47,939 nucleotides of DNA from Centipeda periodontii DSM 2778 (GTDB lineage Bacteria; Bacillota; Negativicutes; Selenomonadales; Selenomonadaceae): assembly GCF_000213975.1 (NCBI RefSeq), contig NZ_GL892076.1:2610571-2658509 (forward strand). The letters are read 5' to 3'. This document shows positions 33,089 through 42,105 of this stretch, piece by piece (within the stretch, counting starts at the first letter, position 1; each line of letters begins with the position of its first letter). A model generated the notes under the pieces. The model did not search any database. It saw only the letters and a list, made by a program, of their open reading frames with translations, and was not told where the DNA came from. The translations under genes and the position numbers were made by a program.

Positions 33089-33913
33089 TCACCCCTTCCC
33101 CTGTTCTTTTTCCTGATCCTTGGCATTCGATCTCATCATCTTGCTGAGCACCATAGCGCCGACGATGCCGGCGGCAGCGCCGCCGATGGCGAGTTTCGTA
33201 AAGGTACGGCCTGCCTTCCAGAGGTCAATCGAGAGCGGCGTAACGGGGTTCGCCGGCAGACCGAACACCTCGGGCTTATCGGGCAGGACGTAGATCATAT
33301 GCGTACCGCCGACCCCCTCGGGGCAGTAGATGTTCGCGTTCGGGTGGTTCGGTTGGATCATCGCGAGACGCTCCGCCGCGAGCTGCTTCATCTCCTCGAT
33401 CGTGCCGAACTCAAGCGCGTGTGCCGTGCAGGTCTTGGAACACGAGGGCTGCATAATTTCGCCAGTCGTCTCGTAGCCATGCGCGATGCGGTCGTAGCAG
33501 AGATCGCATTTGTACGACTTATGGAGCACCTCGTCGATCTTTGGAATATGCCACGGGCAGTTGTGCTCGCAGTAGTGACAGCCGACGCATTTATCCTGAT
33601 TGATGACGACGGTGCCGTTCGGATTGCGATCAATAGCGTTCTCGGGACAGCCCTTCGCGCAGGCGGGATCGCCGCAGTGGAAGCAGTTCTTCTTGAAGAA
33701 GTCCCAGTGGAACTTCCCCTTGTCATCGACGCGCTCCTTCATTTCGATGAGCGTATAGACGCGTGAGCTGAGATCCCTGTGCGACTGGTACTGCCCTTCG
33801 AACGGCGTATCCATATCGGGCGGCAGATCGTGCCACTGTTTGCACGCCACCATACAGCCGCGGCATGCAGTGCAACGCGACATATCATGCAGCATTGCGA
33901 TTTCCTGTGTCAT
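33089..33913 (-). CDS. fdnH: Formate dehydrogenase iron-sulfur (beta) subunit
   Basis: This 274-residue ferredoxin-like protein has four 4Fe-4S cysteine groups: CTACRGCMVAC, CFHCGDPACAKGC, CVGCHYCEHNC and CDLC with a later CSKTC. A single C-terminal membrane helix (KLAIGGAAAGIVGAMVLS) anchors it as in FdnH. It links the catalytic subunit to the cytochrome. Slightly shorter than E. coli FdnH. It lies between fdhE and fdnI. Confidence 0.93.
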   Translation of the reverse strand: MTQEIAMLHDMSRCTACRGCMVACKQWHDLPPDMDTPFEGQYQSHRDLSSRVYTLIEMKERVDDKGKFHWDFFKKNCFHCGDPACAKGCPENAIDRNPNGTVVINQDKCVGCHYCEHNCPWHIPKIDEVLHKSYKCDLCYDRIAHGYETTGEIMQPSCSKTCTAHALEFGTIEEMKQLAAERLAMIQPNHPNANIYCPEGVGGTHMIYVLPDKPEVFGLPANPVTPLSIDLWKAGRTFTKLAIGGAAAGIVGAMVLSKMMRSNAKDQEKEQGKG

Positions 33914-33946
33914 GACGCTTACTCCTCTCCTTATCCTAATAGCCGT

Positions 33947-34819
33947 TTATTCCAGTATCGGGTTGCCCTTTTTATGAAGCCCCTTCTCCTCGGCGAGGAG
34001 ATCGAGATGAACGCTCGCCCAGTCCTGCCGATAGATCGCGTCGGCATCGCTGCCATTCGCTGGTCCGCGGTATGTCTTGATATAGCTGTCACACACGTCA
34101 CAGATATCCAGACGCATAAGATCGCTGTCCGTCGGTTCAAGTGTGTGCATCTTCTCCAGATTCGTGTTGCCGCAGTAGACACAGCCGACACGGGCATAGA
34201 GCCAGCGCGTGCCGCAACCGCCGCAGATGAGGTCGCGTGTGCGCCCCTCGCGGTACTTGCGCAGTTCCGCAAGTACCGGCCGCCGCCCGCAGACGGGGCA
34301 GTAGTTCTCGCGGAAACGCGGTCGGTCACGGTCTGGATTCCACCCGTCCGGCTCCTTGAGCTCTGCGGGTACGAGCGCTGCAACCATGCGCCAGATTGTG
34401 CTGCGGATAAAGCCCTCGTTGAGCGCGTGCTGTTCACACAGCGCTGCAAACGCCGCCTTGTCCTGCCTGAGCACAGCGATGATAAACTCTTCCTTTGCCG
34501 CCTTGCGCAGCTTCTTCAGCACGGCGAGATACTCGCGTGCCGATTCCTGCATGAGCGGCGGAACCTCCGCCTCGGCAATGCGTGTGAACACATCTTCCTG
34601 CATGAGAGAAACGGCGCGCACCATGCGACTCTTGTAGGTTTCCTGCTGCAGAATGGGCAGTTTTTCCGTCAGCGTCTTCGTGACGGCGCGCTCCGGCAAC
34701 TGGATCGGCTCCGGCGTGCCGACCGCCTCATCGACGAGACGATATATGCGCTCCGCCTCTGCGAGAAACGGATACTTCTTGAGGAAGCTCTTCATCGGAT
34801 CTGTTTTCTTAGGTTTCAT
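33947..34819 (-). CDS. fdhE: Formate dehydrogenase accessory protein FdhE
   Basis: This 290-residue cytoplasmic protein is needed for maturation of exported formate dehydrogenase and binds iron through CxxC pairs. Four pairs are visible: CPVCGRR, CGGCGTRW, CVYCGN and CDVCDSY. The helical N-terminal half is divergent but of normal length. It sits between the alpha and beta subunit genes, an order different from E. coli, where fdhE follows the structural genes. Confidence 0.9.
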   Translation of the reverse strand: MKPKKTDPMKSFLKKYPFLAEAERIYRLVDEAVGTPEPIQLPERAVTKTLTEKLPILQQETYKSRMVRAVSLMQEDVFTRIAEAEVPPLMQESAREYLAVLKKLRKAAKEEFIIAVLRQDKAAFAALCEQHALNEGFIRSTIWRMVAALVPAELKEPDGWNPDRDRPRFRENYCPVCGRRPVLAELRKYREGRTRDLICGGCGTRWLYARVGCVYCGNTNLEKMHTLEPTDSDLMRLDICDVCDSYIKTYRGPANGSDADAIYRQDWASVHLDLLAEEKGLHKKGNPILE

Positions 34820-34875
34820 AAAAGGGGTCTCCCCGTCTTTTCAGACGTTACTCTTTTGCTGTGCTTCGCTGCGGC

Positions 34876-34904
34876 TCGTCCTCGGCGGACATGCCGCAGA
34901 GGAC
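34876..34904 (-). other. Hairpin between fdnG and fdhE
   Basis: GTCCTC and GAGGAC with inner GCGG/CCGC pairs form a stem two bases past the fdnG stop codon. It has no T tail on the minus strand. It could stabilise the large fdnG message or reduce readthrough into fdhE. Confidence 0.45.
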
Positions 34905-34905
34905 G

Positions 34906-37900
34906 TTACAGCTTTTCGACGTTCGCGAGGCAGGCCTTGAACTCCTGCTCCTGCACGTTCGGGTCGAGTGCGTCGATGGTGAGGTAGTTGCCCGAGGGTC
35001 CCTTCGAGAGGCCCTTGAAGCCCCAGTTGTATGGAATCCAGAGCATATACGTCAGAACACCATTGATCTCGAGCGGCTGTGCGCGCTTCGTGACCATCGC
35101 CTTTACATCGAGGCTCGCACGTGCCGTACTGACGCGAACGAGCTCGCCGTTGCGGATGCCGAGTTTCACAGCAAGCTGCTCCGGCATTTCGATGAACGGC
35201 TCCTTGACCAGCTCGTTGAGATACGGGATGTTGCGCGTGATCGTCCCCGAGCACCAGTGCTCTGTCAGACTTGAGGAGCAGAGGACGTACGGATACTCGT
35301 CGGGCGTGCCGATCTTCTGGTACTCCGGCATGCGCGGATAGATGACGCAGGGGTTGAACTCGGTCTTCTGTCCCTCGTTCATCATATTCTTCGTCGGGCT
35401 TTCGACCGGCTCATAGAATTCGGGCAGGGGACCGTCCACCGGCGTATAAGAGTGGTCGCGCGTCATGCCGTTCTCCACATCGCTGTACTCAGCGGCAAAG
35501 AGACGTGCAATGCCCTCGGCGTTCATGCGGAACGGCTTCTGTCCGCCGGGCGTATTCGGCCCCTGCGTGCGGTCGGCAACGTCGGGAACGTCATAGCCGT
35601 CCCACATCCCCTTTGCCTCATCCCACCAGACGAGCTTCTGTCCGGGACGTACCGGCTTGCCGTTCTCGTCGCAGGAGGCACGGTTGTAGAGCATGTGGAT
35701 GTTGTCCGGCCAGACCCATGCGTAGTTCGGGTAGATGCCCATGCCGCCGCGATCCTCCTGACCGCGCCGCTTTGTCATATTGACACCGTCACCGAACACA
35801 CCCGTGAAGATCCACATCCCCGCCATCGTCGTGCCGTCATCCTTGATTTCACGGATACCGCGTAGAAGGTGACCGTCCGTCAGATCGTAGCCGTTGCACT
35901 CCTTCATGAGGTTCTCGACGTATGCCTCTCCGTTTGCCTCAGGGTCGCCGTAGTTCCATGTGAGCAGCTTGATCGGGTTGTCCTTCGGTGCGGTCGAGTC
36001 CTTGTAGAGTTCCACGATGCGCTTCCAGAGCTTGTCGCAGATCCAGTAGTCGGGACGCGAGTCATTGACGGGATCCGGTCCCTTCATGCGCCACTGGAGC
36101 ATGCGCATGGAGTTCGTCAACGAGCCGCAGCGCTCGAGGTAGGAGGCTGCCGGCAGGAAGATGACCTCGGTCTTGATATCCGCCGGATTGTCACCGGGGC
36201 GCTCCCAGAACGCCGCCGTCTCGTTGACAAAGACATCCTGCACGATGAGCGAATCGAGCCCTTTGAGCCCCGCATTGATCAGGTTGAGGTTCGCATTCGT
36301 CATCTGCGGGTTCTGTCCGCAGACGTAGATGCACTTCATGATGCCCTCGACCGCTTTTTCAAACATGATATACATGGAGTCGTTGTGCGTGCCGTTGCGG
36401 ATCGGCAGCAGGTTGAACAGGTAATCGTTTGACGCATTCGCCGCATCGCCGAACCATGCCTTGAGGAGGTTCTTGACGAACTTCGCACGGAACGTGCCGC
36501 TGCTCTGCGTCCACTTTGCGAGCGTATTGGTCTTGTGCGTCGGATAGGAAAGATACGAGGGCAGGTACTGGAACATGATGCCGTAGTCCGTCGAGGACTG
36601 GACGTTCGGCTGCCCGCGCATCGCGTCAATGCCGCCGCCCGAGACACCGATGTTGCCCATCAGCAGCTGGATGATCGTAAAGCAGCGGATGTTCTCCACA
36701 CCGATCGTGTGCTGCGTCATACCGAGTGCGTACATCATGACGGTCGGCGAATGCGAGGAGAAGATCTCCGCCGCCTTCTTGATGTCCGCCACGGGCATCC
36801 CCGTGATCGCCGACGCCTTCTCGAATGTGTAGCGCGAGAAATGGCGCGCGAGGTGATCCATGACCGTCCCCTCTGCCGCCATCGACGATGCCTTCATCGG
36901 CTTGCCGTTTGCATCGAGCTTGTAGCCCCACGATTCCCTGTTGTACGTGCGCGTCTTTTCATCGTAGCCGGAGAAGATGCCCGCATCGAAATCAAAGTCG
37001 TCGCGCAGGAGGCAGAAGGCGTTCGTGTTGCGGCGCAGATAGTCGGCATCGTATTTCTTGTTCTGAATAATATAATTGATAAGTGCTCCGAGGAATGCGA
37101 TATCTGTGCCGGGACGAAGCTGGAAGAAATGATCCGCGACGCGCGACGTGCGGGTAAAGCGGACATCGACATGGACGATGATGGCTCCGTTGTCCTTTGC
37201 CTCCATAACGTTCTTCATCGCCATCGGATGGCACTCCGCCATGTTCGAGCCTTCGATCCAGATCAGCTTCGCGTGCTTGAGGTTGTACCACGAGCCGGTC
37301 ATTGCACCGCGCCCGAATGCGCCGCTGAGCGCCGGTGGGGTCGTCGCATGGCAGACGCGCGTCTGGTTGTCGATGAATACGACACCGAGCGCGCGCGCCA
37401 TCTTGATCAGCTGGTAGCACTCCTCGTTGTTGACCTGCGAGCCACCGATAAAGCCGATGGCATCCGTGCGGTTGCTCATGAACTTCTGACCATTGACCTC
37501 ATCTTCGCCGATCCAGTTCTCGTCACGCGCCTTCTTCATAGCGCGCGCCGCGCGGTCGATCGCCTCCTCCCAGCTGATCTCCTCCCAGTGGTCACTGCCG
37601 GGCGCACGGTACATCGGGCTCTTCGGTCGCTCCGTCGAGTTCGGAATGTACCCGTAGCCAACCCCCTTCGGGCAGAGACCGCCGCGATTGACGGGGGCAT
37701 CCGCCGCACCTTCGAGGTTGATCAGCTTGCCGTCCTTGACGTAGCCGATCGTGCCACAGCCGCAGCCGCAGAAGTGGCAGACGGAGGTAAATTCGCGACC
37801 GCCCGTCAGCTTGTACTCTTTCGCCGCCGCACGGGCTTTGCCGACGTCCAGACCGAGACTCGCGAGTGCCAGCCCGATGCCGCTCAGCCCGGTGGCTTTC

Positions 37901-37926
37901 AAAAAGTCACGTCTGCTAAGGTTCAT
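34906..37926 (-). CDS. fdnG: Formate dehydrogenase catalytic (alpha) subunit, Cys-type, Tat-exported
   Basis: This 1006-residue molybdopterin enzyme oxidises formate at the outer face of the membrane. The Tat signal is SRRDFLKATG (4-13). A 4Fe-4S site is formed by C50, C53, C57 and C85. The catalytic residue is Cys192 in NQTRVCHATT, where E. coli FdnG has selenocysteine. The bis-MGD domains follow with typical GRGAMTGSWYNLKHAKL and FTRTSRVADHFF blocks, and the MGD-binding C-terminal domain begins near residue 880. AAAGGAG precedes the ATG. No in-frame TGA and no selenium genes occur in the window. First gene of fdnG-fdhE-fdnH-fdnI. Confidence 0.96.
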   Translation of the reverse strand: MNLSRRDFLKATGLSGIGLALASLGLDVGKARAAAKEYKLTGGREFTSVCHFCGCGCGTIGYVKDGKLINLEGAADAPVNRGGLCPKGVGYGYIPNSTERPKSPMYRAPGSDHWEEISWEEAIDRAARAMKKARDENWIGEDEVNGQKFMSNRTDAIGFIGGSQVNNEECYQLIKMARALGVVFIDNQTRVCHATTPPALSGAFGRGAMTGSWYNLKHAKLIWIEGSNMAECHPMAMKNVMEAKDNGAIIVHVDVRFTRTSRVADHFFQLRPGTDIAFLGALINYIIQNKKYDADYLRRNTNAFCLLRDDFDFDAGIFSGYDEKTRTYNRESWGYKLDANGKPMKASSMAAEGTVMDHLARHFSRYTFEKASAITGMPVADIKKAAEIFSSHSPTVMMYALGMTQHTIGVENIRCFTIIQLLMGNIGVSGGGIDAMRGQPNVQSSTDYGIMFQYLPSYLSYPTHKTNTLAKWTQSSGTFRAKFVKNLLKAWFGDAANASNDYLFNLLPIRNGTHNDSMYIMFEKAVEGIMKCIYVCGQNPQMTNANLNLINAGLKGLDSLIVQDVFVNETAAFWERPGDNPADIKTEVIFLPAASYLERCGSLTNSMRMLQWRMKGPDPVNDSRPDYWICDKLWKRIVELYKDSTAPKDNPIKLLTWNYGDPEANGEAYVENLMKECNGYDLTDGHLLRGIREIKDDGTTMAGMWIFTGVFGDGVNMTKRRGQEDRGGMGIYPNYAWVWPDNIHMLYNRASCDENGKPVRPGQKLVWWDEAKGMWDGYDVPDVADRTQGPNTPGGQKPFRMNAEGIARLFAAEYSDVENGMTRDHSYTPVDGPLPEFYEPVESPTKNMMNEGQKTEFNPCVIYPRMPEYQKIGTPDEYPYVLCSSSLTEHWCSGTITRNIPYLNELVKEPFIEMPEQLAVKLGIRNGELVRVSTARASLDVKAMVTKRAQPLEINGVLTYMLWIPYNWGFKGLSKGPSGNYLTIDALDPNVQEQEFKACLANVEKL

Positions 37927-38028
37927 CGTGATTCTCCTTTCGTATCGGCGGGCAAGCCGCCGACAGGCTCTCCTAAACCTTATAAATTAAACCATCTATG
38001 AAAAACGGGGAGTCCCCCTGTTTTCCGC

Positions 38029-38826
38029 TTAAAGAACAATGCGCTCCGGATTCGCATATACACAGAACGAGCCGGGAGCCATGCGCGCGCACAGCGTAAT
38101 GCCCAGTTTACGCGCGACATCGAGCGAGAGCGTGGTCGGTACGGACTTCGCCGCAACCGCCCCGATGCCCATGCGCCCGAGCTTTAACATCATCTCCGAG
38201 GAACAGCGCCCGCTGAAGACGATGATTTTATCGGTAATCTCCACGTGATTTTTGAGCGCCCAGCCATAGAGCTTGTCAAAGACGTTGTGCCGGCCGACAT
38301 CCTCACGGAAGACAAGGATTTTCTTGTTCTCCTGATCGTAAATGACGCCGCTGTGGACGCCGTTCGTCGTGTCGTGCGTCTTGGAGAGATGCGAGAGCAG
38401 CTCGTCCGCCGTTGCGAGAATGTCGCTCGCGTGGAAACGCACGTAACGCGGGCGCTCGAAGATCTCCTCGGGGCGCAGCTTCAAAATCTTGCGCGCCGAG
38501 AAATAACGCGGATTCTTGACTGCCTCCTGCGCCCAACGCTGTGCATCCTCCGTTGTTTGGACGGAGGCGCTGAGGTGCTCTGCATCCACCGTCAGCCTGG
38601 TGATGTCATCGTAACTGCGGATGCGCCCCATCTGGGCGAGCATGCCGATGACAAGATCCTCGAAGTCAACGGGCGAGCAGAACGCCGTGGTGAAGTTCTC
38701 CCCGTTGAGGTCGATGTCGAAGTAGACCTCCTCGGAGGTGTATTTATGATCGGAGACAAACGCATTCTCCTCCGATACATAGCGGGTTACGGGAACGTCG
38801 ATAAAGTCACTGCGCTGAATTTCCAT
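38029..38826 (-). CDS. fdhD: Formate dehydrogenase accessory sulfurtransferase FdhD
   Basis: This 265-residue protein belongs to the FdhD family, which in E. coli passes sulfur from IscS to the molybdenum cofactor of formate dehydrogenase. Recognisable blocks are FREDVGRHNVFDKLYG and FSGRCSSEMMLK. The loop that carries two essential cysteines in E. coli reads DTTNGVHSGV here and has none; a cysteine is present instead in SGRCSSE. The ATG at 38826 is chosen, but its ribosome binding site is weak and a TTG at 38847 is an alternative. It is 102 bp upstream of fdnG. Confidence 0.9.
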   Translation of the reverse strand: MEIQRSDFIDVPVTRYVSEENAFVSDHKYTSEEVYFDIDLNGENFTTAFCSPVDFEDLVIGMLAQMGRIRSYDDITRLTVDAEHLSASVQTTEDAQRWAQEAVKNPRYFSARKILKLRPEEIFERPRYVRFHASDILATADELLSHLSKTHDTTNGVHSGVIYDQENKKILVFREDVGRHNVFDKLYGWALKNHVEITDKIIVFSGRCSSEMMLKLGRMGIGAVAAKSVPTTLSLDVARKLGITLCARMAPGSFCVYANPERIVL

Positions 38827-38850
38827 TTCCCAGTCTTTCCATTTCAATCG

Positions 38851-39984
38851 TTACATCGTCAAAAACATCTCACTGTCTGCGCCGTAGAGCGGCCGCCCCA
38901 TCAGGAAAAGGGCAAGGCGCACGGCGGTATCCATATCGTCGAGGTCAAACGTCAGGACATCCGTATCAATGCTACGTTCCTTGGCAAAACAAGCAGCAAC
39001 GCGTTCGTCGATCTCCGGTATTCCCAATCCACGATCGAGCATAAACGTAGGAAGCACGCCGCGTGAACGGCTCTCCGTGATATATAAATCCACACTATTA
39101 GGAATTATGTTCGCGATAAGATTCTGAAAATCCTGCCGCGTTTTCGTTTTTTGCTGAATAAAATATCCGTCAGGAGAACTTACGGCAACTGCCTCCGCGC
39201 CTGCGGCTGTAAAGCGCGCCGTATCCTTTCCCTTCGTGTCGAGGTTGAAGCCGTGGCTGTCGCTCTTGATAACGGCACATCGCACACCGCGCGCCGCGAG
39301 AAGCGGGATGAGTTTCTCAATAAATGTCGTCTTGCCCGTGCCGGAGGCAGGTGCGGCAACGGAGAGAATGGGCTTTGTGCGATGCTCATTTGCAAGGCGT
39401 CCGAGCGCAAGACGATAGGAGGCAGGTGTGTTCACGTTGAAGAAGATCCCCGCATCCACCGTCAGCGGCAGCTCCTTCACCGTGAGCTCACGCAGGATAA
39501 TGCCGAGCTTGCGGTCGCCGCGCGCGATCGCGGCGGCAAACGCCGTGCCTGCATCCCGTCGGTAGAGTGCGGCAAGCGGCTGCCAGTAGCCCGAAATTGT
39601 CGGCAGGACAACCTGTGTGTCGCCTGTGGCTTCGGGGAGGAGCGCCCGCACGAGTTCGAAGTCGTAGAAGGGCATATCCCCCGAGAGTACGAGCGCCCAC
39701 TCCGTCTTCGCCGCCGCAAGCCCTGCGGCAATCGCCGCAGCAGGTCCCTGCGCGGGGATTTCGTCCGTGACAAGATATGCACCGTATTCCTCTGCGAGTG
39801 CCGCGAGATCACTGCGCTCGCCCTCTGCCGCAAGCACGATGGAGTGAAACCCCGCCGCGCTTCCCTTGCGGAGCATATGTGCGAGCAGCGTCTCCCCATC
39901 CAGCGGCAGAAAGCGCTTGTCTGTGCCCATGCGCGTGCTCCTGCCGCCCGCAGCAACAATGAGCGTCAGCTCAGCGGGGTTCAT
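38851..39984 (-). CDS. mobA: MobA-MobB fusion (molybdenum cofactor guanylyltransferase)
   Basis: This 377-residue bifunctional protein joins MobA (about 1-195) and MobB (about 210-375). MobA adds GMP to the cofactor: its GTP-binding start is IVAAGGRSTRMGTDKRFLP, and SGDMPF is the metal motif. MobB is a GTPase with Walker A VAAPASGTGKTTFIEKL. The bis-MGD product is what FdnG uses. The ATG at 39984 overlaps the MOSC-Mog stop by four bases (ATGA). Separate mobA and mobB are the rule in E. coli. Confidence 0.92.
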   Translation of the reverse strand: MNPAELTLIVAAGGRSTRMGTDKRFLPLDGETLLAHMLRKGSAAGFHSIVLAAEGERSDLAALAEEYGAYLVTDEIPAQGPAAAIAAGLAAAKTEWALVLSGDMPFYDFELVRALLPEATGDTQVVLPTISGYWQPLAALYRRDAGTAFAAAIARGDRKLGIILRELTVKELPLTVDAGIFFNVNTPASYRLALGRLANEHRTKPILSVAAPASGTGKTTFIEKLIPLLAARGVRCAVIKSDSHGFNLDTKGKDTARFTAAGAEAVAVSSPDGYFIQQKTKTRQDFQNLIANIIPNSVDLYITESRSRGVLPTFMLDRGLGIPEIDERVAACFAKERSIDTDVLTFDLDDMDTAVRLALFLMGRPLYGADSEMFLTM

Positions 39985-40904
39985 CGCGCACACTCACCCG
40001 TATCGCCGCGCAGGATCTCAATGCCGTGCTGCAGCTGCGGCAGGATGAAGGAGAGACACTCGCGCACCGCCTTCTCGCTGCCCGGCAGGTTGACGATCAG
40101 CGAACGCTTTCGGATGCCCGCCGCGGCACGCGTGAGCATGGCGCGCGGCGTCACCTGCATGGAGAGCGCACGCATCGCCTCGGGGATCCCCGGCGTCTCG
40201 CGCTCGATCACCTCGCGCGTCGCCTCGGGCGTCACATCGCGCACGGAGAAACCCGTGCCGCCCGTCGTGAGGATCAGCCCCACGCCGCGCTGTGCCCAGA
40301 GCGTCATCTCGCGCACAAGCTGCTCCTTCTCGTCGGGTACAATATTGAAGCCCGCGACATGGTACCCCGCCTCCGTCAGGAGTTCACGGATCGCAGCGCC
40401 GCTCTTATCCTCGCGCTCGCCGCGTGCGCCCTTGTCACTCGCCGTGATGACGGCGGCATCGAGCGGGATCTTCTCTGTCGTAATCTCCATTTTGTCCCCG
40501 ACCGTCACCCAGCCGCCGTGCAGAACGCGCGCAAAGACACCCTCGCGCGGCATGATGCAGTCGCCGACCTGATGATAGATCTGGCAATGACTGTGGCATT
40601 CCTTGCCAATCTGCGTGATCTCAAGGAAGACGTCGCCGACGCGCAGACGCGTGCCGATGGGCAGTTCCTTGAATCGGAATCCCTCGGCAACGACATTCTC
40701 CCCGAATGCGCCAAAGTCCACATCCGCGCCGCGTGCGCGGAAGTCGTCGATCTCGCCGAGCCCAAGGAGACTCACCTGACGGTGCCAGTCGCCTGCATGG
40801 GCGTCGCCATCGATGCCGAACTCCGTCATGAAGAAGACGCGATCCATCGCGTGCTTCTGCGTACCGCGCTTCTCGCTGATGCAGAGCGCACGGATCTCTC
40901 CCAT
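39981..40904 (-). CDS. MOSC domain-MogA/MoaB fusion
   Basis: This 307-residue protein has a MOSC domain (about 1-150) with the conserved block FGIDGDAHAGDWHRQVSLL and a cysteine in IGKECHSHCQIY. The C-terminal half is a MogA/MoaB-type molybdopterin adenylyltransferase with TASDKGARGEREDKSG and LTTGGTGFSVRDVTPEAT. MogA activates molybdopterin for molybdenum insertion by MoeA. MOSC domains are thought to handle sulfur or cofactor. The ATG at 40904 follows GGGAGG. It lies one base after the moaA stop, in the same operon. Confidence 0.9.
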   Translation of the reverse strand: MGEIRALCISEKRGTQKHAMDRVFFMTEFGIDGDAHAGDWHRQVSLLGLGEIDDFRARGADVDFGAFGENVVAEGFRFKELPIGTRLRVGDVFLEITQIGKECHSHCQIYHQVGDCIMPREGVFARVLHGGWVTVGDKMEITTEKIPLDAAVITASDKGARGEREDKSGAAIRELLTEAGYHVAGFNIVPDEKEQLVREMTLWAQRGVGLILTTGGTGFSVRDVTPEATREVIERETPGIPEAMRALSMQVTPRAMLTRAAAGIRKRSLIVNLPGSEKAVRECLSFILPQLQHGIEILRGDTGECAR

Positions 40905-40905
40905 A

Positions 40906-41901
40906 TTAACCTCCCACCTGATACATCGCGCGCCGGTCGCGCGTCTCACTGTCCATCTCGAAATAATGCTCTTCGGGCTTCTTCCAGACGGCGTGCGCGA
41001 TTGCCTCACGCAGCTGTGCGTCCGTCGCCCCGCCGCGCAGGAGTGCGCGCGTGTCAAGTCCCGCGTTGCTGTAGAGGCAAAGCTTTAGGAAGCCCTCTGC
41101 CGTCAGGCGCACACGGTTGCACGTATCGCAGAACTTATGCTCCATCGCGTCGATAAATCCAAGCGCACCGCGAAAGCCCGCAGGCTTCACATAGGCAGCG
41201 GGACCCATCGGAACGGCACCGCAATGCGCCGCCTCACCGACGGGCAGGAGTGCACCGAACGCATCTTTCAGCCGTGCACGCACCTCACCCATCGGCACAC
41301 CGCGATACCCCTCCGTGCGGGCACAGCCGATCGGCATGAGCTCGATAAAGCGCATCTTGATCGGATAATCCCGTGCGATCGCTGCGAGCGCCATGATCTC
41401 ATCATCGTTCACGCCCGCGATCGGCACACAGTTCATCTTGACATCGAGTTGTTTTTCCACCGTCAGTCGTTCGAGCGTATCCATAACCGCACCGAACATC
41501 GGGCGGCGTGTGATGGAGAAGAACTTACCGCCGTCGAGCGTATCAAGACTGAGATTCACCGCGTCGAGTCCCGCATCGAGGAGCTCATCGAGCATAGCGC
41601 CGAGCAGGACGCCATTCGTCGTCATCGCCACCGTCTCGATACCGGGGATCGCCTTCAGCCCGCGCACGAGATGCACAATGTCGCGCCGCACAAGCGGCTC
41701 TCCGCCCGTCAGGCGCACCTTGCGAATGCCCATCGCGGCGAGGGCGCGCACATCGCGCAGAATCTCCTCATAGGAAAGGATATCCGCATGGCTCATCTTC
41801 TTCACACCATGCGCGGGCATGCAGTAGCGGCAGCGGAGATTGCAGCAGTCCGTCACCGAAATGCGCAGATATTCAATTTTCCTCTGAAACTGATCCTGCA
41901 T
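40906..41901 (-). CDS. moaA: GTP 3',8-cyclase MoaA
   Basis: This 331-residue radical SAM enzyme catalyses the first step of molybdenum cofactor synthesis from GTP. The SAM cluster motif is CCNLRCRYCMP, the second 4Fe-4S site is CDTCNRVRLTAEG with a third cysteine in KLCLY, and the protein ends in the conserved Gly-Gly. Full length. It lies just upstream of the MOSC-Mog fusion. Its partner moaC is at 44751, divergently transcribed. Confidence 0.96.
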   Translation of the reverse strand: MQDQFQRKIEYLRISVTDCCNLRCRYCMPAHGVKKMSHADILSYEEILRDVRALAAMGIRKVRLTGGEPLVRRDIVHLVRGLKAIPGIETVAMTTNGVLLGAMLDELLDAGLDAVNLSLDTLDGGKFFSITRRPMFGAVMDTLERLTVEKQLDVKMNCVPIAGVNDDEIMALAAIARDYPIKMRFIELMPIGCARTEGYRGVPMGEVRARLKDAFGALLPVGEAAHCGAVPMGPAAYVKPAGFRGALGFIDAMEHKFCDTCNRVRLTAEGFLKLCLYSNAGLDTRALLRGGATDAQLREAIAHAVWKKPEEHYFEMDSETRDRRAMYQVGG

Positions 41902-41944
41902 AATAGCCTTCTATCTATATCCTGCTTATTGACGATTCTTTTTT

Positions 41945-42066
41945 ACCCCTTCCACCACGCTTCGCGTGGTCCCCCTCCCCCGCACGCGGGGGAGGCTAAG
42001 GGGTTCTATATCAGCTTCCCCCGTTTACGGGGGAAGTGGCGAGCAAAGCGAGCCGATAGGGGGATG
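41945..42066. repeat. Composite array of short hairpin repeats
   Basis: Four hairpins in tandem fill the gap between moeA and moaA: CCACGCTTCGCGTGG, CCTCCCCCGCACGCGGGGGAGG, CTTCCCCCGTTTACGGGGGAAG and GGCGAGCAAAGCGAGCC. The last module recurs at 12482-12510 and 47910-47939, and the first at 25110. It may terminate or process the moeA transcript. Confidence 0.75.
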
Positions 42067-42105
42067 GTGAAACGCACGGCAGAGCATCACCACCGCATCG
42101 TCACA

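Noticed and set aside
37340-37360. Selenocysteine codon or SECIS element in fdnG
   Set aside because: The active-site codon reads cysteine (TGC) in RVCHATT, and there is no in-frame TGA.
36535-38001. A 488-codon plus-strand frame across fdnG
   Set aside because: It is antisense to the Tat signal, 4Fe-4S and active-site part of fdnG, which is unambiguous.
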